Shown here in pieces: positions 23,302 to 34,099 of a DNA stretch of 64,000 bases. Within the stretch, counting starts at the first letter, position 1, and each line of letters opens with the position of its first letter. Position numbers and translations under genes: made by a program. Location of the stretch: positions 2,480,001 through 2,544,000 of the forward strand of contig JAUDYN010000009.1 in assembly GCA_030407005.1 (NCBI GenBank), in the 5' to 3' direction. Below the pieces are notes generated by a model, which was not told the origin of the DNA, ran no database searches, and worked only from the letters and a program-made list of their open reading frames with translations. The DNA is from Desarmillaria ectypa. Its lineage: Eukaryota > Basidiomycota > Agaricomycetes > Agaricales > Physalacriaceae.

Positions 23302-24500
23302 GTTTGTGTGTCCAGACGATGTAGGATAGTGATAAATTTAGTCAGGTTATATAGTGCGTTGAGGATGAGTACAATAGGCCGAGAAGATTTGTATTCCCAT
23401 GAACGGAGAACTGAGAGCGACATGCGAGAAGTATGACAAAGGAAAGAGAATGGAGAGCGGTGTGAAAAGGCCTTGGATATCAGCTGTTTGATGGATACCG
23501 CTGTCTTTTCAGAGGCATTGGTGGGAAGAAGCGACACTCGCATCCAGCCTCCGGCAAGTCAGAAGCACAGACCATCAACATTGCAATACTGGGCAGGCTG
23601 AGGACTTCTCTCAGTTGTCAGCAATGCATTAGAGATATTGTACTGCATAGAATGAAGTACACAAACGGCTTTGGGGAGTTTTATTGAACTGTCGAACATC
23701 GAAGATTGTCTTGACGGATGGCTGAAGGGGAACAGATTTTTCAGAATGCGCCATTGTCTTCAGGGATAACGCGACACTGAACCTCCCAATCGTAAAATCC
23801 TCAGCACATTGATATAGACGATCCCAAAAGGTTGCTGTAGCCTCGCACCTCTATCCTCGGCAGTTAGAACTTGAAAGGGGATATGTGCCAAGTGGTTGTA
23901 CAGCATTGGAGTCTCTACCAACATTCGATACGGGATATGCTGACCATCAGGTTTAGCGACCGGTGCATGACGCAAAGGCATCTAAGTTCTAACTCTAGGG
24001 TTGTAAGGTTTGGGGTACCTCTGCTAGTATTGCCGCTCGCAGGGCTTGGCACCCGCGATAACCACCTGGATTAACGGGCTTTTCATACCGTTCGAAGAAT
24101 TCGACGGATCATCAGTTGTCCCGCTGATCATAAAGTCGAGAAATCTTACCAGGTGACATCGGTCGGGATTTTTTCATGCTTCCAGCCCGTCATTTGTATT
24201 CTCGACCCTCGGTTTATTCGTCTAGGTTTCCTCCTGAAGTAGACATCCGGTTAATTGCTCCTCCTCACACCGGGAACAACTTTCCAAGGTGAATATCAGC
24301 TCCTGAACAGCATCACCCATGAGCTTTTCCCTCATGATTCGGACTCCGATTGCCTAGACTTTGCTCTAGGTGCAAGTTCCCATGTCAAAGCCGCTGTTGC
24401 GAGCTACTGGTGCACCACTTATAACATCATCTTGTTAATCCTCTGATTCATTCCTCGCACATTCAAATGCTTGAAATGCAGTATAAACTAGATACAAACT
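23302..24500. other. no gene seen
   Basis: Apart from the promoter above, only short frames. Nothing could be tied to a family. Confidence 0.3.
23347..23353 (-). promoter_or_regulatory. TATA box of the Kre9-like gene
   Basis: TATATAA on the minus strand, 46 bp ahead of the ATG at 23301 and at the right distance for a short 5' leader. Confidence 0.6.
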
Positions 24501-27135
24501 TGTATTCCACCGATAATGCATCAGGGATGATTTCATCTACAATACAGAGTATGTCTTCAAACAAATCACACATCAGTAGGGGGACCATACGTACCATCAA
24601 GCGAGAGTAAGCCACTTTCACAGTGATAGAAGTCGAAGATCACAATGATCTCATGCCATGGCGCAAGAGATTTGAGTGGGGATAGCATCAATCTCCTGAA
24701 TCGGGAGACGCGTCGAGATCACGTGCTCAGTAGGACAAGTGCTTCATTGTGGTTTTCCATTGTTCGTAGCTTAGCTTCGCACCATTGCACCCATTGGCCT
24801 AGCGAAACTTGCGATACAGTTTGATGTCCATCTGATCCCATGGTGCAGCAGCTTATATGAGCCTTAATGTGGTCTGGATTGTTGTCAGACTGTAAATATC
24901 TAGCACCATGTCCAACAAAGTGCATGATGATACCGTAGAGCATGGGATAGTGGGATAGCTATCACAGGGGATAGCTCCTGTCGAATTGCGAAGTTGGCAC
25001 TGGATACGTTCTTCAGGCATGGGGAGGCCCTCAGCAGCATAGTGCCGCAGGTACAAGTACGTAAAGGATGCTCTCGGTATGCCTCAATGCCATTGGGACA
25101 TTTCAGAATCGAGAACCATCAACATGGCATAAGGACTGAAGCGCTATGGATCAGCATAGGGGCCAATAACAAAGAATAAACACACCACTTGGGCCAATTC
25201 CGGGGAGCAATCATTGGAGACTGACAGCCGACCTAGCCAAGGGTGATAAAGAGCTTGAAGGATTCAAGAAAAAAACCACGACATACCCTTGGAGGGAAGT
25301 ATTTAGCTTACAGGTGATTGTTCATGCTGTGCTGTAGCCTTCGGTTAAGGGGTGATTATTGATGATAAAGAAGAATATGATGCACATGTATTGAAAGCAA
25401 TATGTGGCCATTGCTACCCGGCCGTGCCCTGTGGATCTTTCGTTCTTCCATCCGACAAAGGGTACACCTCTATAAAGCTGGCTACACAAACTTCATTAGA
25501 TCAGTGCAGACAAGGCGTGGATGTACATCCCCCTTCACCAGATACTGGTGATGAATGGGCAAGAAGAATTCTGCATGGTAGCGTGGAGCACGGCTGCATG
25601 GCTGCGTGGTTGTGAACATGGTTGACAAATCACAGAGGCAATAAAAGTTCCATTAAATACGACTCAATGCGCTCCACTTCCTTCTACCATTGTGTTCACT
25701 GGGTCATTTTCTGTTAGTACTCTCATAGGTTATGAATAAATATCCTTGTGAATTTGTTAATGAATATCTTTTGCTACCTGTGTGAGACCTCAGGCATCGG
25801 ATCTCTTCTTCTGGTATTATCTATGCTGGTTGCTTGATCTCTTCATCTTGTGCAACTCATATTTGGAATAGGCAACCTTCAACTCATGGTTCTAACATCA
25901 TTCAACCATGGTATCTATGTATCTACCTTTTCTCTTCACTACAGAAGTATGAAAACAGATTCATTTCAGGTACTTGATTAGTTGGAAATGCTGTTGATAA
26001 GTATTACACAAATATCTTATGTATTTCATTCTTCTTTTCTTGTCTTTGACAAACTGAAAGCATATCATTTATTCCAGTCAACAAGAAGCTTTATACACCA
26101 TGTTTATGCTCCTTGTATGTGATTTTGTGATTGACAATGAAATCATGCAAATGTTCACCTCCTAGGATAAATTTAAGCAATATCTATGTCACAGGTTGGA
26201 GGAAAACCTACATGAGCATTGAAATGAAGACCCATCAATTCTTGGAGGAATTCTCCCATTCAATTTTCTCTCAACACATGTTCCAGTGTTTGATGCAAGT
26301 GGCAAGTATCTGTTGTAACTCATTGCTTCACCATATATGTTATGATTGATAGGAGTGTACGCATTTTCTAGGAAATGTTCAATGTTATGTACCAAAACCA
26401 GTGAAACAAGTCGACACTTCATCACAGAATTTGAAAGAAACCAAGATTCTCAAACATGAAGTCCAAGCTCTGTCAGCCCCATTGGAACTAAAGGCTGTTT
26501 CCATGCAGCCTGGACTAGACAGTTCTGCAAAAACAAGGGACAATGGAGAATGATCATATCTTCAGTTCCGCACTAAGGATGTATCCACTACCACCAATAA
26601 TTCCAAGCTAACACATGATAGTCAAAATACAGCACTGGATCTGATCAAGAGTTAAAACTTGCATGAGATGTGGTATGGATGGCCGGATGGTGATTTTGAA
26701 CTTGATATTGACCACACCATGTTTGAGGCCATGCAACCAATCATTAAGAAACAGCATCGGTGAACCTAATAACTCGGTTTTACCGTTATATTAGAACTTG
26801 ACTCCAATTTATCAGACTCTTCTTTAGATATATCATTGAATTTCAAGTATCTTCATAGTCGACATCTTGCTGCTTTAGACTTATACTATCCAAATTCTTC
26901 GAAGTATAGATTCAATATTATGGAAGTATGTCTTGATTACAGAGTTTTTAAAGCATAATTAATGTAGAAGATAATATTATAACTATCAGAGGAGTATAAT
27001 AATGAGTACTCTCACAAAACAATGGTACGCACGCCCGTGTGGTGCATGCATGGTCGCGTGGCTTGTCTGCGTGGTCATGCGTGGCTGTGTGGCTGCGTGG
27101 TCGCGTGGCACGCAAGCGTGGTACCACGCAAAATT
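24500..27135. repeat. AT-rich island with relic ORF pieces, flanked by GCGTGG-type repeats
   Basis: From about 25.6 to 27.0 kb the sequence is clearly more AT-rich than its surroundings and has no intact gene. A + strand frame near 26.41-26.76 kb reads like degraded protein (KETKILKHEVQALSAP; then, after stops, NLHEMWYGWPDGDFELDIDH and MFEAMQPIIKKQ). At 25,577-25,612 and again at 27,043-27,128 there are runs of irregular GCGTGG / GCATGG repeats, the second followed by CGTGGTACCACG, a perfect palindrome. The layout suggests an old mobile element or a nested insertion, but I found no terminal repeats, target-site duplication, transposase or reverse-transcriptase motif, so the type is unknown. 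Confidence 0.35.
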
Positions 27136-27730
27136 TCTAGTGCCCATCAGTGACGGATGCGTTCCTCTTTTTCCTCTTTTCACTAACCTTGGATTTTTGA
27201 ACTCTGTTTCCCGTTATTGGAGCGCCTGATCGAAAACGTAGTGTTAGCTTTCTGGTGCGAGAGATTAAACGCTGATATTACACTTTATCTGTATCAGGGA
27301 ACACTACCTTCGCGCTAACTTTGTTCAATGGTAGCCATTAGCTTTGCATTCAAGTTGCATTAGCATGATATCCCAAATGGTTATCTCTTTCTGCTCTTAT
27401 TAGCAGTGTCATCCACACCTCTGACCTTCTTGTAGAAGAATTTTTTGAATACCTCTTATTCTAGGGCTGTTACGTGGGAAATGTTTTCTTGAGGTTCAGT
27501 TAACTCAGACATACTTCTCCCACAGTATTATGAAGCTTCAACCCGTATTCCCCTCTTGTATATAAATCGGGCACAATGCACTAGAAATTTTATTCGCTTC
27601 CCTGTCCCAAAGCTAGCTTTCTTATAGAACTAGTCGATTCGTCTCCCGAGCTCTCAACTGGATCCGCAGACTCATCCACTTAATTAGCTTCTATATTATA
27701 AATCGCCGACTTTGTTGGAACTCTTCGTGC

Positions 27731-27738
27731 TATATAAT
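27731..27738 (+). promoter_or_regulatory. TATA box of eight-cysteine gene copy 2
   Basis: TATATAAT, 49 bp upstream of the ATG at 27780, with a pyrimidine/CA-rich leader between them. Confidence 0.6.
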
Positions 27739-27779
27739 AGGCCAGCTTCATAGCTCAACTCACAGTCAGCACTTTTGCT

Positions 27780-28565
27780 ATGTTCAGCAAAGCAATTTTC
27801 TTCACCGCTGTCCTTGTTGCGACAGCTAATGCAGAATCTCATACCATCAGGCTGACAAACAGGTGTGTGGAGTGACTCTGAAGCTATATTTAATTGACGG
27901 CCTTTCAGGTGCGGGAGCGGGACTGTAAGTTCCTACCTTGAAGTGATTTCTACCATATACAACGCGTTTAGGTATTCTTAGCTTATGCTTACCGATCAAG
28001 GCGGGAACGTTCTGTCGACGGGAAACTACGCTTCTAATGGAGCACTCATGGGGGCTAGAGCGTAAGAACCTTCTCACGTCTCCCTTTTCTCGCTTCTCAC
28101 CGCACCCTGTTAGCTGGCTACAAACTGGCGCATGCGGTGGAAATGGAGCAGGGTGTACCATCGTAGAAATGACTTTAAGAAACCCACAGAGCCCCGGTGC
28201 AGGTTCTAGTGCGGATATTTCTATTATCCAGCCGTGAGTCATATTATTCTCTTTTGTGATAGACGCTGATCCACCCCAAGAGGCAATAGGTTTACTACCG
28301 CAGCTGCGTTTGCATACTTCGACGGCTGCGACGGTCAAGGAAAATCTTGTTAGTATTTTATTACATGTTATGGTTGAAGCACTAACCGTGAATCTTGGCA
28401 GGTAATAATGCGGACTGTTCTAATTTAGATGCGTTCCATACCCCGACCGACTACGGCGCTCAAGTTCAATGTGAGGTCAATAATGTGGGCATTATCTTGC
28501 ATATTTTGCGGAGAGAATGGTGACATTATTCTCCCAAGGTCGGTATCAACGTCTACTTTTGCTAG
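27780..28565 (+). CDS. secreted eight-cysteine protein ('glycopeptide' family), copy 2
   Basis: Seven exons: 27780-27862, 27909-27924, 27982-28061, 28114-28233, 28290-28348, 28402-28484, 28539-28565, GT/AG throughout and in frame, giving 155 aa. Residues 1-19 (MFSKAIFFTAVLVATANA) are the signal peptide. The mature chain begins ESHTIRLTNRCGSGT; the eight cysteines align one for one with copy 1, including FDGCDGQGKSC and a terminal VYFC. Exons 2, 3, 4 and 7 have exactly the same lengths as in copy 1 (16, 80, 120 and 27 nt), while exons 1, 5 and 6 differ by multiples of three. Same strand as copy 1 but 11 kb apart, so a dispersed duplicate rather than a tight tandem. Likely extracellular; role unknown. 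Confidence 0.85.
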
Positions 28566-29139
28566 AAACACACAACCGTCATATTTCTTAGAATTTGTCG
28601 CACTCAGAGGCTTCAATAATAGGCACCGTAGATGTAGAAATATCCGTCTCATTACATACTTGCCTGAAACAGTAGTAAGTCTTGCAACGGTGCAATTGAT
28701 GTGGTAATCTTTATAACTATTCATTCCGCAAGTTTTAATAACCCTCAGATAAGGTATCTATATAGCATTGATCCAATGAGAAATCTCGAACGAAGAGAAA
28801 CGATGAATCCAAAGGATCGAGACTTGGGAGCATTACATCATCTCGTCAAGATTATATTACCTTCTACTCGTATTTTCTCCTAATGTTCTTCCAGTGTAAA
28901 TTAAAGCGTTGCCCGTCGTTATTAAATCTCAAGATAATCAATGGGACTACCATTAATGTGATGAACAATGATGCCTATCAATTGCTAGTTTTTTGCATGC
29001 TAACTGTTTGACGCGTCCTTTTGATGCGCGTTACAACTTTCCGTAGTTCTTCCTGTCATAAAACCTCATCCTATTTCCCCAAATCTCGAACGACTCCCTT
29101 GATTCCTCCAAATTCATACCGCTGTTGCATTTTATTTTA
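28566..29139. other. no gene seen
   Basis: Spacer between copy 2 and the DUF6534-like pseudogene. The first exon of the latter may lie here but was not found. Confidence 0.3.
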
Positions 29140-30293
29140 TATGGGGTGCGCCGTATTTCGAAATACCGTCATCAAAGCTTCATTTGTAATTCTTTAGGTT
29201 CGCTTAATGTAGATCCGTCTTTTCTTCTAGAAATGAGCGTGTCGTACCTGATAATGTAATTTCAGGAATATTCATATCGCCTTGAGTACAGGAAATGAGT
29301 CCATTCGTGGTCTACTTTGGTATTCATGATGATGACAAGCCATTAGGGATTCCTGATAGATCAAGATTCTAGTTCGACTTTTCACCCAACACGTATTCAG
29401 CAGAGTGATCTTTCCTTCCATAGGTTCTGATATTGGTCGTTTTGGAGACGATTAATACCGGCTTCGACTTCTGTATCATTTATGAACCGTTGATTATTCG
29501 AAATGGTAAGATTATCTTTTATGATTGAAATATACTGCTTCAAAAGGCTGATACCGCCAGGTCTACAAATGGCTACAGAAGTCGCCCCAAAAAGTAAGTA
29601 ATACCGGCCTTATGCCCAAATATCTCCGACGCGTCTGTAATAGTGCTCTCTGCAGACGCAGTCATAACTGTAGGTGTAATACATAGTTAATTATTATTTG
29701 ACGTCATTCATAAGGCTCCTATGTTGTCATCTCTACCGCTGTTCAATCATTCTTTGCTTGGAGAATCGGTCTAATATCCCAATCCAATATTGTCTTCGGG
29801 TTCATTTCTATTGTTTCATTCCTCTCGCTGGGTGATTTCAACCTGTCTTCTCTATAGACTGCATATTCAAATCGCAATTATAGCGGGTTCGATAGCGACG
29901 ACGACTTGGGTCTCTCTAATCCCCGAATATGTACGATTCTATGAACTCGAGGCTGCGATCATACTTTGGCTTGTATCGTCGACCTTTGCTGATGTAGTTA
30001 TCTCATGTTTCATGTTTCTATTCCTCGTTAGGGCCTTCCTCCCACCATTTATTTCTCCATGACGCCGGGAAGCCGGACTGTACAGGAGTCGGATAAGACT
30101 GGCGTCGACTGACATCCTTGTTACGAGGATCATTATACGTAGAACATACATTTCTACTACCAACTGCTCGATAATTCAAGTGATTACAGTGACCGTGGAA
30201 ACTGGAATGATAGCCTCTGTTTCTGCCATCCTCGATGTGGCCCTTTTCCTGCTCATCCCAGCTCATCCCAGTACCTTCTTCCCCCGCTGAGGA
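29140..30293 (+). pseudogene. DUF6534-type membrane protein pseudogene
   Basis: Recognisable order on the + strand: EYSYRLEY (about 29.27 kb); LVVLETINTGFDFCIIYEPL (29.43-29.51); VVISTAVQSFFAWRIGLISQ (29.72-29.79); HIQIAIIAGSIATTTWV and RFYELEAAIILWLVSSTFAD (29.87-30.0); ESDKTGV and, one frame on, TDILVTRIII (30.09-30.15); after an intron, LTVETGMIASVSAILDVALF (30.19-30.25) with the stop at about 30.29. This is the helix order of DUF6534 seven-helix proteins (function unknown). The break between 'KTGV' and 'TDIL' near 30,108 is a one-base shift with no room for an intron, and the fourth-helix junction near 29,83x also fails in phase. The N-terminus is poorly preserved. Best called a recent pseudogene, since several splice sites are still good. 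Confidence 0.6.
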
Positions 30294-30299
30294 GCTTAA

Positions 30300-30768
30300 C
30301 GTCACTCACCCCTCCAAACCTCCACAGTGTAAATCATGAATCGCATTCAACGCTCTGCATCTCATGAAATTTCTGCTATTTAAGGACTTCATAACTGGTT
30401 TCTGTCTTTCGAAGCTCTACACCAAGTATCTGCTCTCCGCGTGAGTTTTCAATCCCATGAGAGCATCAGATATTATTTATAAAAATTTCAGACTAAACGC
30501 AAGATCCGGCTCGAACGTGCTGTTTGATTGCGGGAGAAGAAATGTCGATATATCTTTTCGCGATATCAGTGAGAAACGACGACGTGGGATGCGATAATGA
30601 CAATTTTTTTTACTTTTCCATTGCTCGACATACGGCTTATGCTATCGTTTTATTGACGACAATTTGACTTCTCTCAATTATCTCCTTCACTGCAACTCAC
30701 TATTTATTGGCTTCAATGCATTTATACATACAATCCATGTCCAGGTATATAGCCTGTTCTTATTTTCA
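30300..30768. other. no gene seen
   Basis: Spacer between a + strand and a - strand pseudogene; nothing to annotate. Confidence 0.3.
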
Positions 30769-31720
30769 TCACACAGAAGACTCGATGACCGGATCCGCTG
30801 GCACGTTCTTCTTTAACCAATCCTTCAAATCATCGACCTCCTTCAATGGGTCCACCGAATGCGCCAACCCTTCATAGAGATGATATGATATCCCCCCGAC
30901 CGCATTCGCGTTCTCTCTGATTCGAAACCCCGCACCTTTCAGAGCCTGCACACACTCGGTATTCGTGTAGAGCGTGAGAACGTCGTCGTCTGTCCCGTGG
31001 GCAATAAATATCGGTATATTCTTTGTACGCGTGGTGATACCCTATATGCGGACTAAGCTTCGGAATAAATATGATTCTGGAATATCACACCTCGGCCAGC
31101 TTATCAGGGAGTATCATCTTCCCACTGAGCATAACAATCCCTGCTATTCGTAGCTCCTCGAGGGTGATGCCCATGAACAGGGACATGCAGGCTCCTTGGC
31201 TGAATCTGCCGAGTAGGACACTTTCTACGCCATTCTCGTGTTCTTGCGCGACAATCTGCGATAGGGATTTGACGGATTACGTTATACCTTCTTCATCTTC
31301 GGGTCCGTCCCTTCCAACGTCATACCTTTCCACAGAGTGTTATTAACGTATTAGCTGCAGACATAGCGTATCTCTTCTCACTAGGCTGGTACTACTGCTC
31401 CATTTAGCCATGTGCATCGACGAAGAGGACTTTTATGTGATATGTCAACATGGTTTGGTAAGGTACGGGAAGCACACGTACGCTTGAGGCATTATCCACT
31501 TAATATGCTGCAGTCCAAGGTCGGTGGCGATGCTCCGTGCGAGGAGACTGATATTATTCGCGCTGCTACCCAAGCCCTAACGTTTTATCAGAGGAAGTCT
31601 GAAAGAACCGCGATAAGTCTCGCATATGGATGAAGATGATGGTGGCGCTTTGTTTCGACTTTGGCTGGATCGTAAGGGTATCTAGTTCTTGAGCTATAAA
31701 GAAAACAGGTACTATATTGA
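30769..31720 (-). pseudogene. acyl-protein thioesterase 1-like pseudogene
   Basis: The product would be an alpha/beta-hydrolase of the phospholipase/carboxylesterase (APT1) family, which removes palmitate from proteins. N to C on the minus strand: LTIQPKSKQSATIIFIH (31.64-31.69), GLGSSANNISLLARS and LQHIKWIMPQA (31.47-31.60), NGAVVPAW (31.40), VAQEHENGVESVLLGRFSQG (31.2), AGIVMLSGKMILPDKLAE, then IFIAHGTDDDVL and GISYHLYEGLAHSVDPLKEV to a stop at 30769. The Ser, Asp and His of the triad (FSQG, DDDV, LAHS) are all still present. Lesions: the donor after 'FIH' reads AT instead of GT at 31625-31624; TAA at 31277-31279 within 'EEGIT-stop-SVKSLSQ'; and the first Gly of the GxSxG elbow is Arg (GRFSQG). 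A better-preserved paralog starts at 63,269. Confidence 0.75.
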
Positions 31721-32217
31721 AGGGTTGAAATTTGAACTCGAAACAATCGTGGAAGACCGATCGAAGATCGTAGGAGATAAAGACGAAGGTGGGTATAACA
31801 CAAGCTGAGAATGGATCACATGGTTATCACACGGTTGTTTTAAGGATATCCTGTATCTACGTCAGTCCTTGACCTTTGTTTGTCTGCGCCTTCGGATTAC
31901 CTGCACATGCCGCTGTCTCTAGCATTTTCTTCTAAATTATCTAGGATTTCTACCATGCTTCTTTGTCTTTGACCTACTCTGATCTAGATACGTGCGCCAA
32001 TTAGTACTCAGTTCTCGGGTTGATGACCCCTCGTGTCTCAGATCTTTTACAGTTATCAAAGCTTGAACCGCAACCGTAGACGAGTCTCGAAAGATTTATA
32101 TCACTGGGTATTCATTGCACGGGACGTCGGATAGAATACATTTCATTGTACGAATCAAATACAAATGTGAGAGTCTAACACCTATAGATACAAGTTTGAA
32201 TAATCCGGGTATCCCAA
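31721..32217. other. no gene seen
   Basis: Spacer; no coding or repeat signal. Confidence 0.3.
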
Positions 32218-32837
32218 TCAAGCTCCTCCTCGTCGCCCTCCTTCCTTTCCCTTCATGGTAGAATCCTCAGCTACTTCCTCCCGACTCCAAATCCTTAGCC
32301 CGCTACACGTTTTCATATGCTCCATCAATGTCGACATCTGCTTCAACACTTTGGGGCAGTGAGGGCACTCGATATAGCCCAGTTTCAAGTGCAGGTCCAG
32401 TACATGCTTCTTGACGTCCTCAAACTTGAGATTCATACGCAACTTGCTGTGCTCTGAGCATATGATCTGTTTCACACACGAGGGGTCGTGCTTTCCGTCT
32501 GGGTTGTGAGGGTCGAACCAGCTACGACAGTCACTCTTTCGACAAGTCATGAAGAAATGCCGCGCTTGGTAGTGTGCGGCGAAGTCGTCAATCTGGAGGG
32601 ACGCCGAGCAGTCTTTGACCGGGCATAGGTGGAATGCATGAAGGTGTGTAGGGACGCGTTGCAACCCAAAGAAAGTCGTGGCAGGATTGAGAGTATCGAT
32701 GTAGAGCGGGGCGAGTTTTGCTGCATTGAGAGGACGATAAATGTGCGTCCCAGAGGCACTAATGTGAATATGCATCAGTATACATCACAGAAGGAACGAG
32801 AGGAATCGTACAGTTTCTCTTTCCAGGAATCTAGCAT
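32218..32837 (-). CDS. 188-aa Cys/His-rich (C2H2-like zinc finger) protein
   Basis: Two exons, 32837-32812 and 32758-32218, joined across a 53-bp GT/AG intron in frame. The protein begins MLDSWKEKLASGTHIYRPL. It has four Cys/His clusters: CPVKDC...HYQARH (C2H2-like, residues about 54-75), CRKSDC (about 81-86), CVKQIICSEH (about 103-112), and CPHCPKVLKQMSTLMEHMKTC near residue 140. The last is a near-classical finger with Cys in place of the final His. The C-terminus is basic (KGKEGGRRGGA). Zinc binding is likely; whether it contacts DNA, RNA or protein cannot be told. No family recognised beyond that. The divergent neighbour at 33.1-34.1 kb is also an intact orphan. Confidence 0.65.
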
Positions 32838-33092
32838 TTGTGACCCATAGCTGAGAATTGAGCGTAAGAATGACAGATGTTAGGATGAGCGTGATAACGT
32901 ACTTGGTTAAGATTTCGTTCAAGTTATTATGCGGTAGCAGACTATGAGGCACTTGATACGGATTCGCTCGTCTTTAATGGTGTTATCATAAGGTAAAATC
33001 AATCAAACAATGGTCATTGGCATACCTAGAGCCATTGTTATTACGTCGCGGGGCCTTTCCACTCTGTGGTCTGATAGAATTAAGTCTTAGAA

Positions 33093-34067
33093 TCAATAAA
33101 TGAAAGAAGTGTGTGGAGCGCACTCTCTGCTTTGCTCTGACGACGAACTGCATGGTGGGGGTGGGGGTGGTGGTGTGGTAACTTTGATAAATGTAAGAGC
33201 ACGGTAAGGATTATGAGCGAAATCTGCAGGTATATCGGAGGTTTGACGGTATGAAGTAGAGCAAGGAACTGCGGAAGACTTCCTTGCAGGACCACAGGCA
33301 TATTCCGAGCCGATAGAGGAAGGGGGAGACAATGATCGCGGAGGGGTTGGATGCGAAACGGAAGGTGCGGCTTCTGAACAAGGTGTTAATTGGGGAAGAG
33401 AGGAATTAGTGTCGACATTTTGCGAGTGCTCGGTGGCATTAAGACATCCTTTGGGTGAGTCGACGTTAACGTGCGCATTCCTTTGACAAATATAGGTAAG
33501 TCTCGGGGTAAATGATGAGGATATATCTTGCCTCTGAATTGCCTCTGCGAAAAGGATGGTCTCATCCAGCGGATCGTCACTGCTAGACAATTGCGTCGGT
33601 ATCAATGGGTGGGGATAAAATAAACAGAAGGCACCTAATAGCGGCAGTGTCACCAGAGCCCCATTCTGGACCCAACTCAAGGTATTCCGGAAGCGGGTTG
33701 TCGCTGATATGCATCAAATCATCTAATAGGAACTTTTCGTAGTCTTGGAAGCTGGGATGCGTGAGAAAAGGAAGTCTGGAAGACGAACATGGCTGGAGCA
33801 CCTCGGTGATTCTTCGTCTGGTAACGGTACCCAAGTCGATGGCTCCCAACTGGGAGTCATGTCGGTGTAAAGAAAAACGCGAAGAGACATGATGCTAGGT
33901 ACGTACGTGAAAAGGTCACCAAAATATTCCAATTCTAGGTCATCCCAAGCAGTGTCCTGGTGCTGAGAATCAACGAACCTGCGAAAGGATCGAAAGGTGC
34001 ATCAGAGAATAAAAAGAGGAACCACATACGATGGGCACACAGCCTGTTCCTCGTGATTGTCTGCCAT
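33093..34067 (-). CDS. orphan 272-aa acidic, Pro/Ser-rich protein
   Basis: Four exons: 34067-34030, 33978-33903, 33849-33635, 33582-33093; introns of 51, 53 and 52 bp, every junction GT/AG and in frame. The protein starts MADNHEEQAVCPSFVDS and is acidic (DTAWDDLELEYFGDLFTYLG) for about 50 residues. A segment with HPSFQDYEKFLLDDLMHISD follows, and from about residue 150 the sequence is low-complexity, with a proline run (TPPPPPPPC) near the C-terminus. No signal peptide or membrane helix. The pattern (short acidic head, Ser/Pro-rich tail) would suit a regulatory or adaptor protein, but that is a guess. The tight splicing supports a functional gene; no family is recognised. Confidence 0.65.
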
Positions 34068-34099
34068 ATGTCCACCAGAGATGGGTGCACGGGTAGTGG

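Noticed and set aside
24719..25615. Retrotransposon coding fragments in the 24.7-25.6 kb frames
   Set aside because: No reverse transcriptase, integrase, RNase H or zinc-knuckle motif is visible in any frame.
27002..27229. 75-aa ORF with Cys/Trp-rich wording (WLVCVVMRGCVAAW)
   Set aside because: It is the translation of the GCGTGG-type repeat run, not a protein gene.
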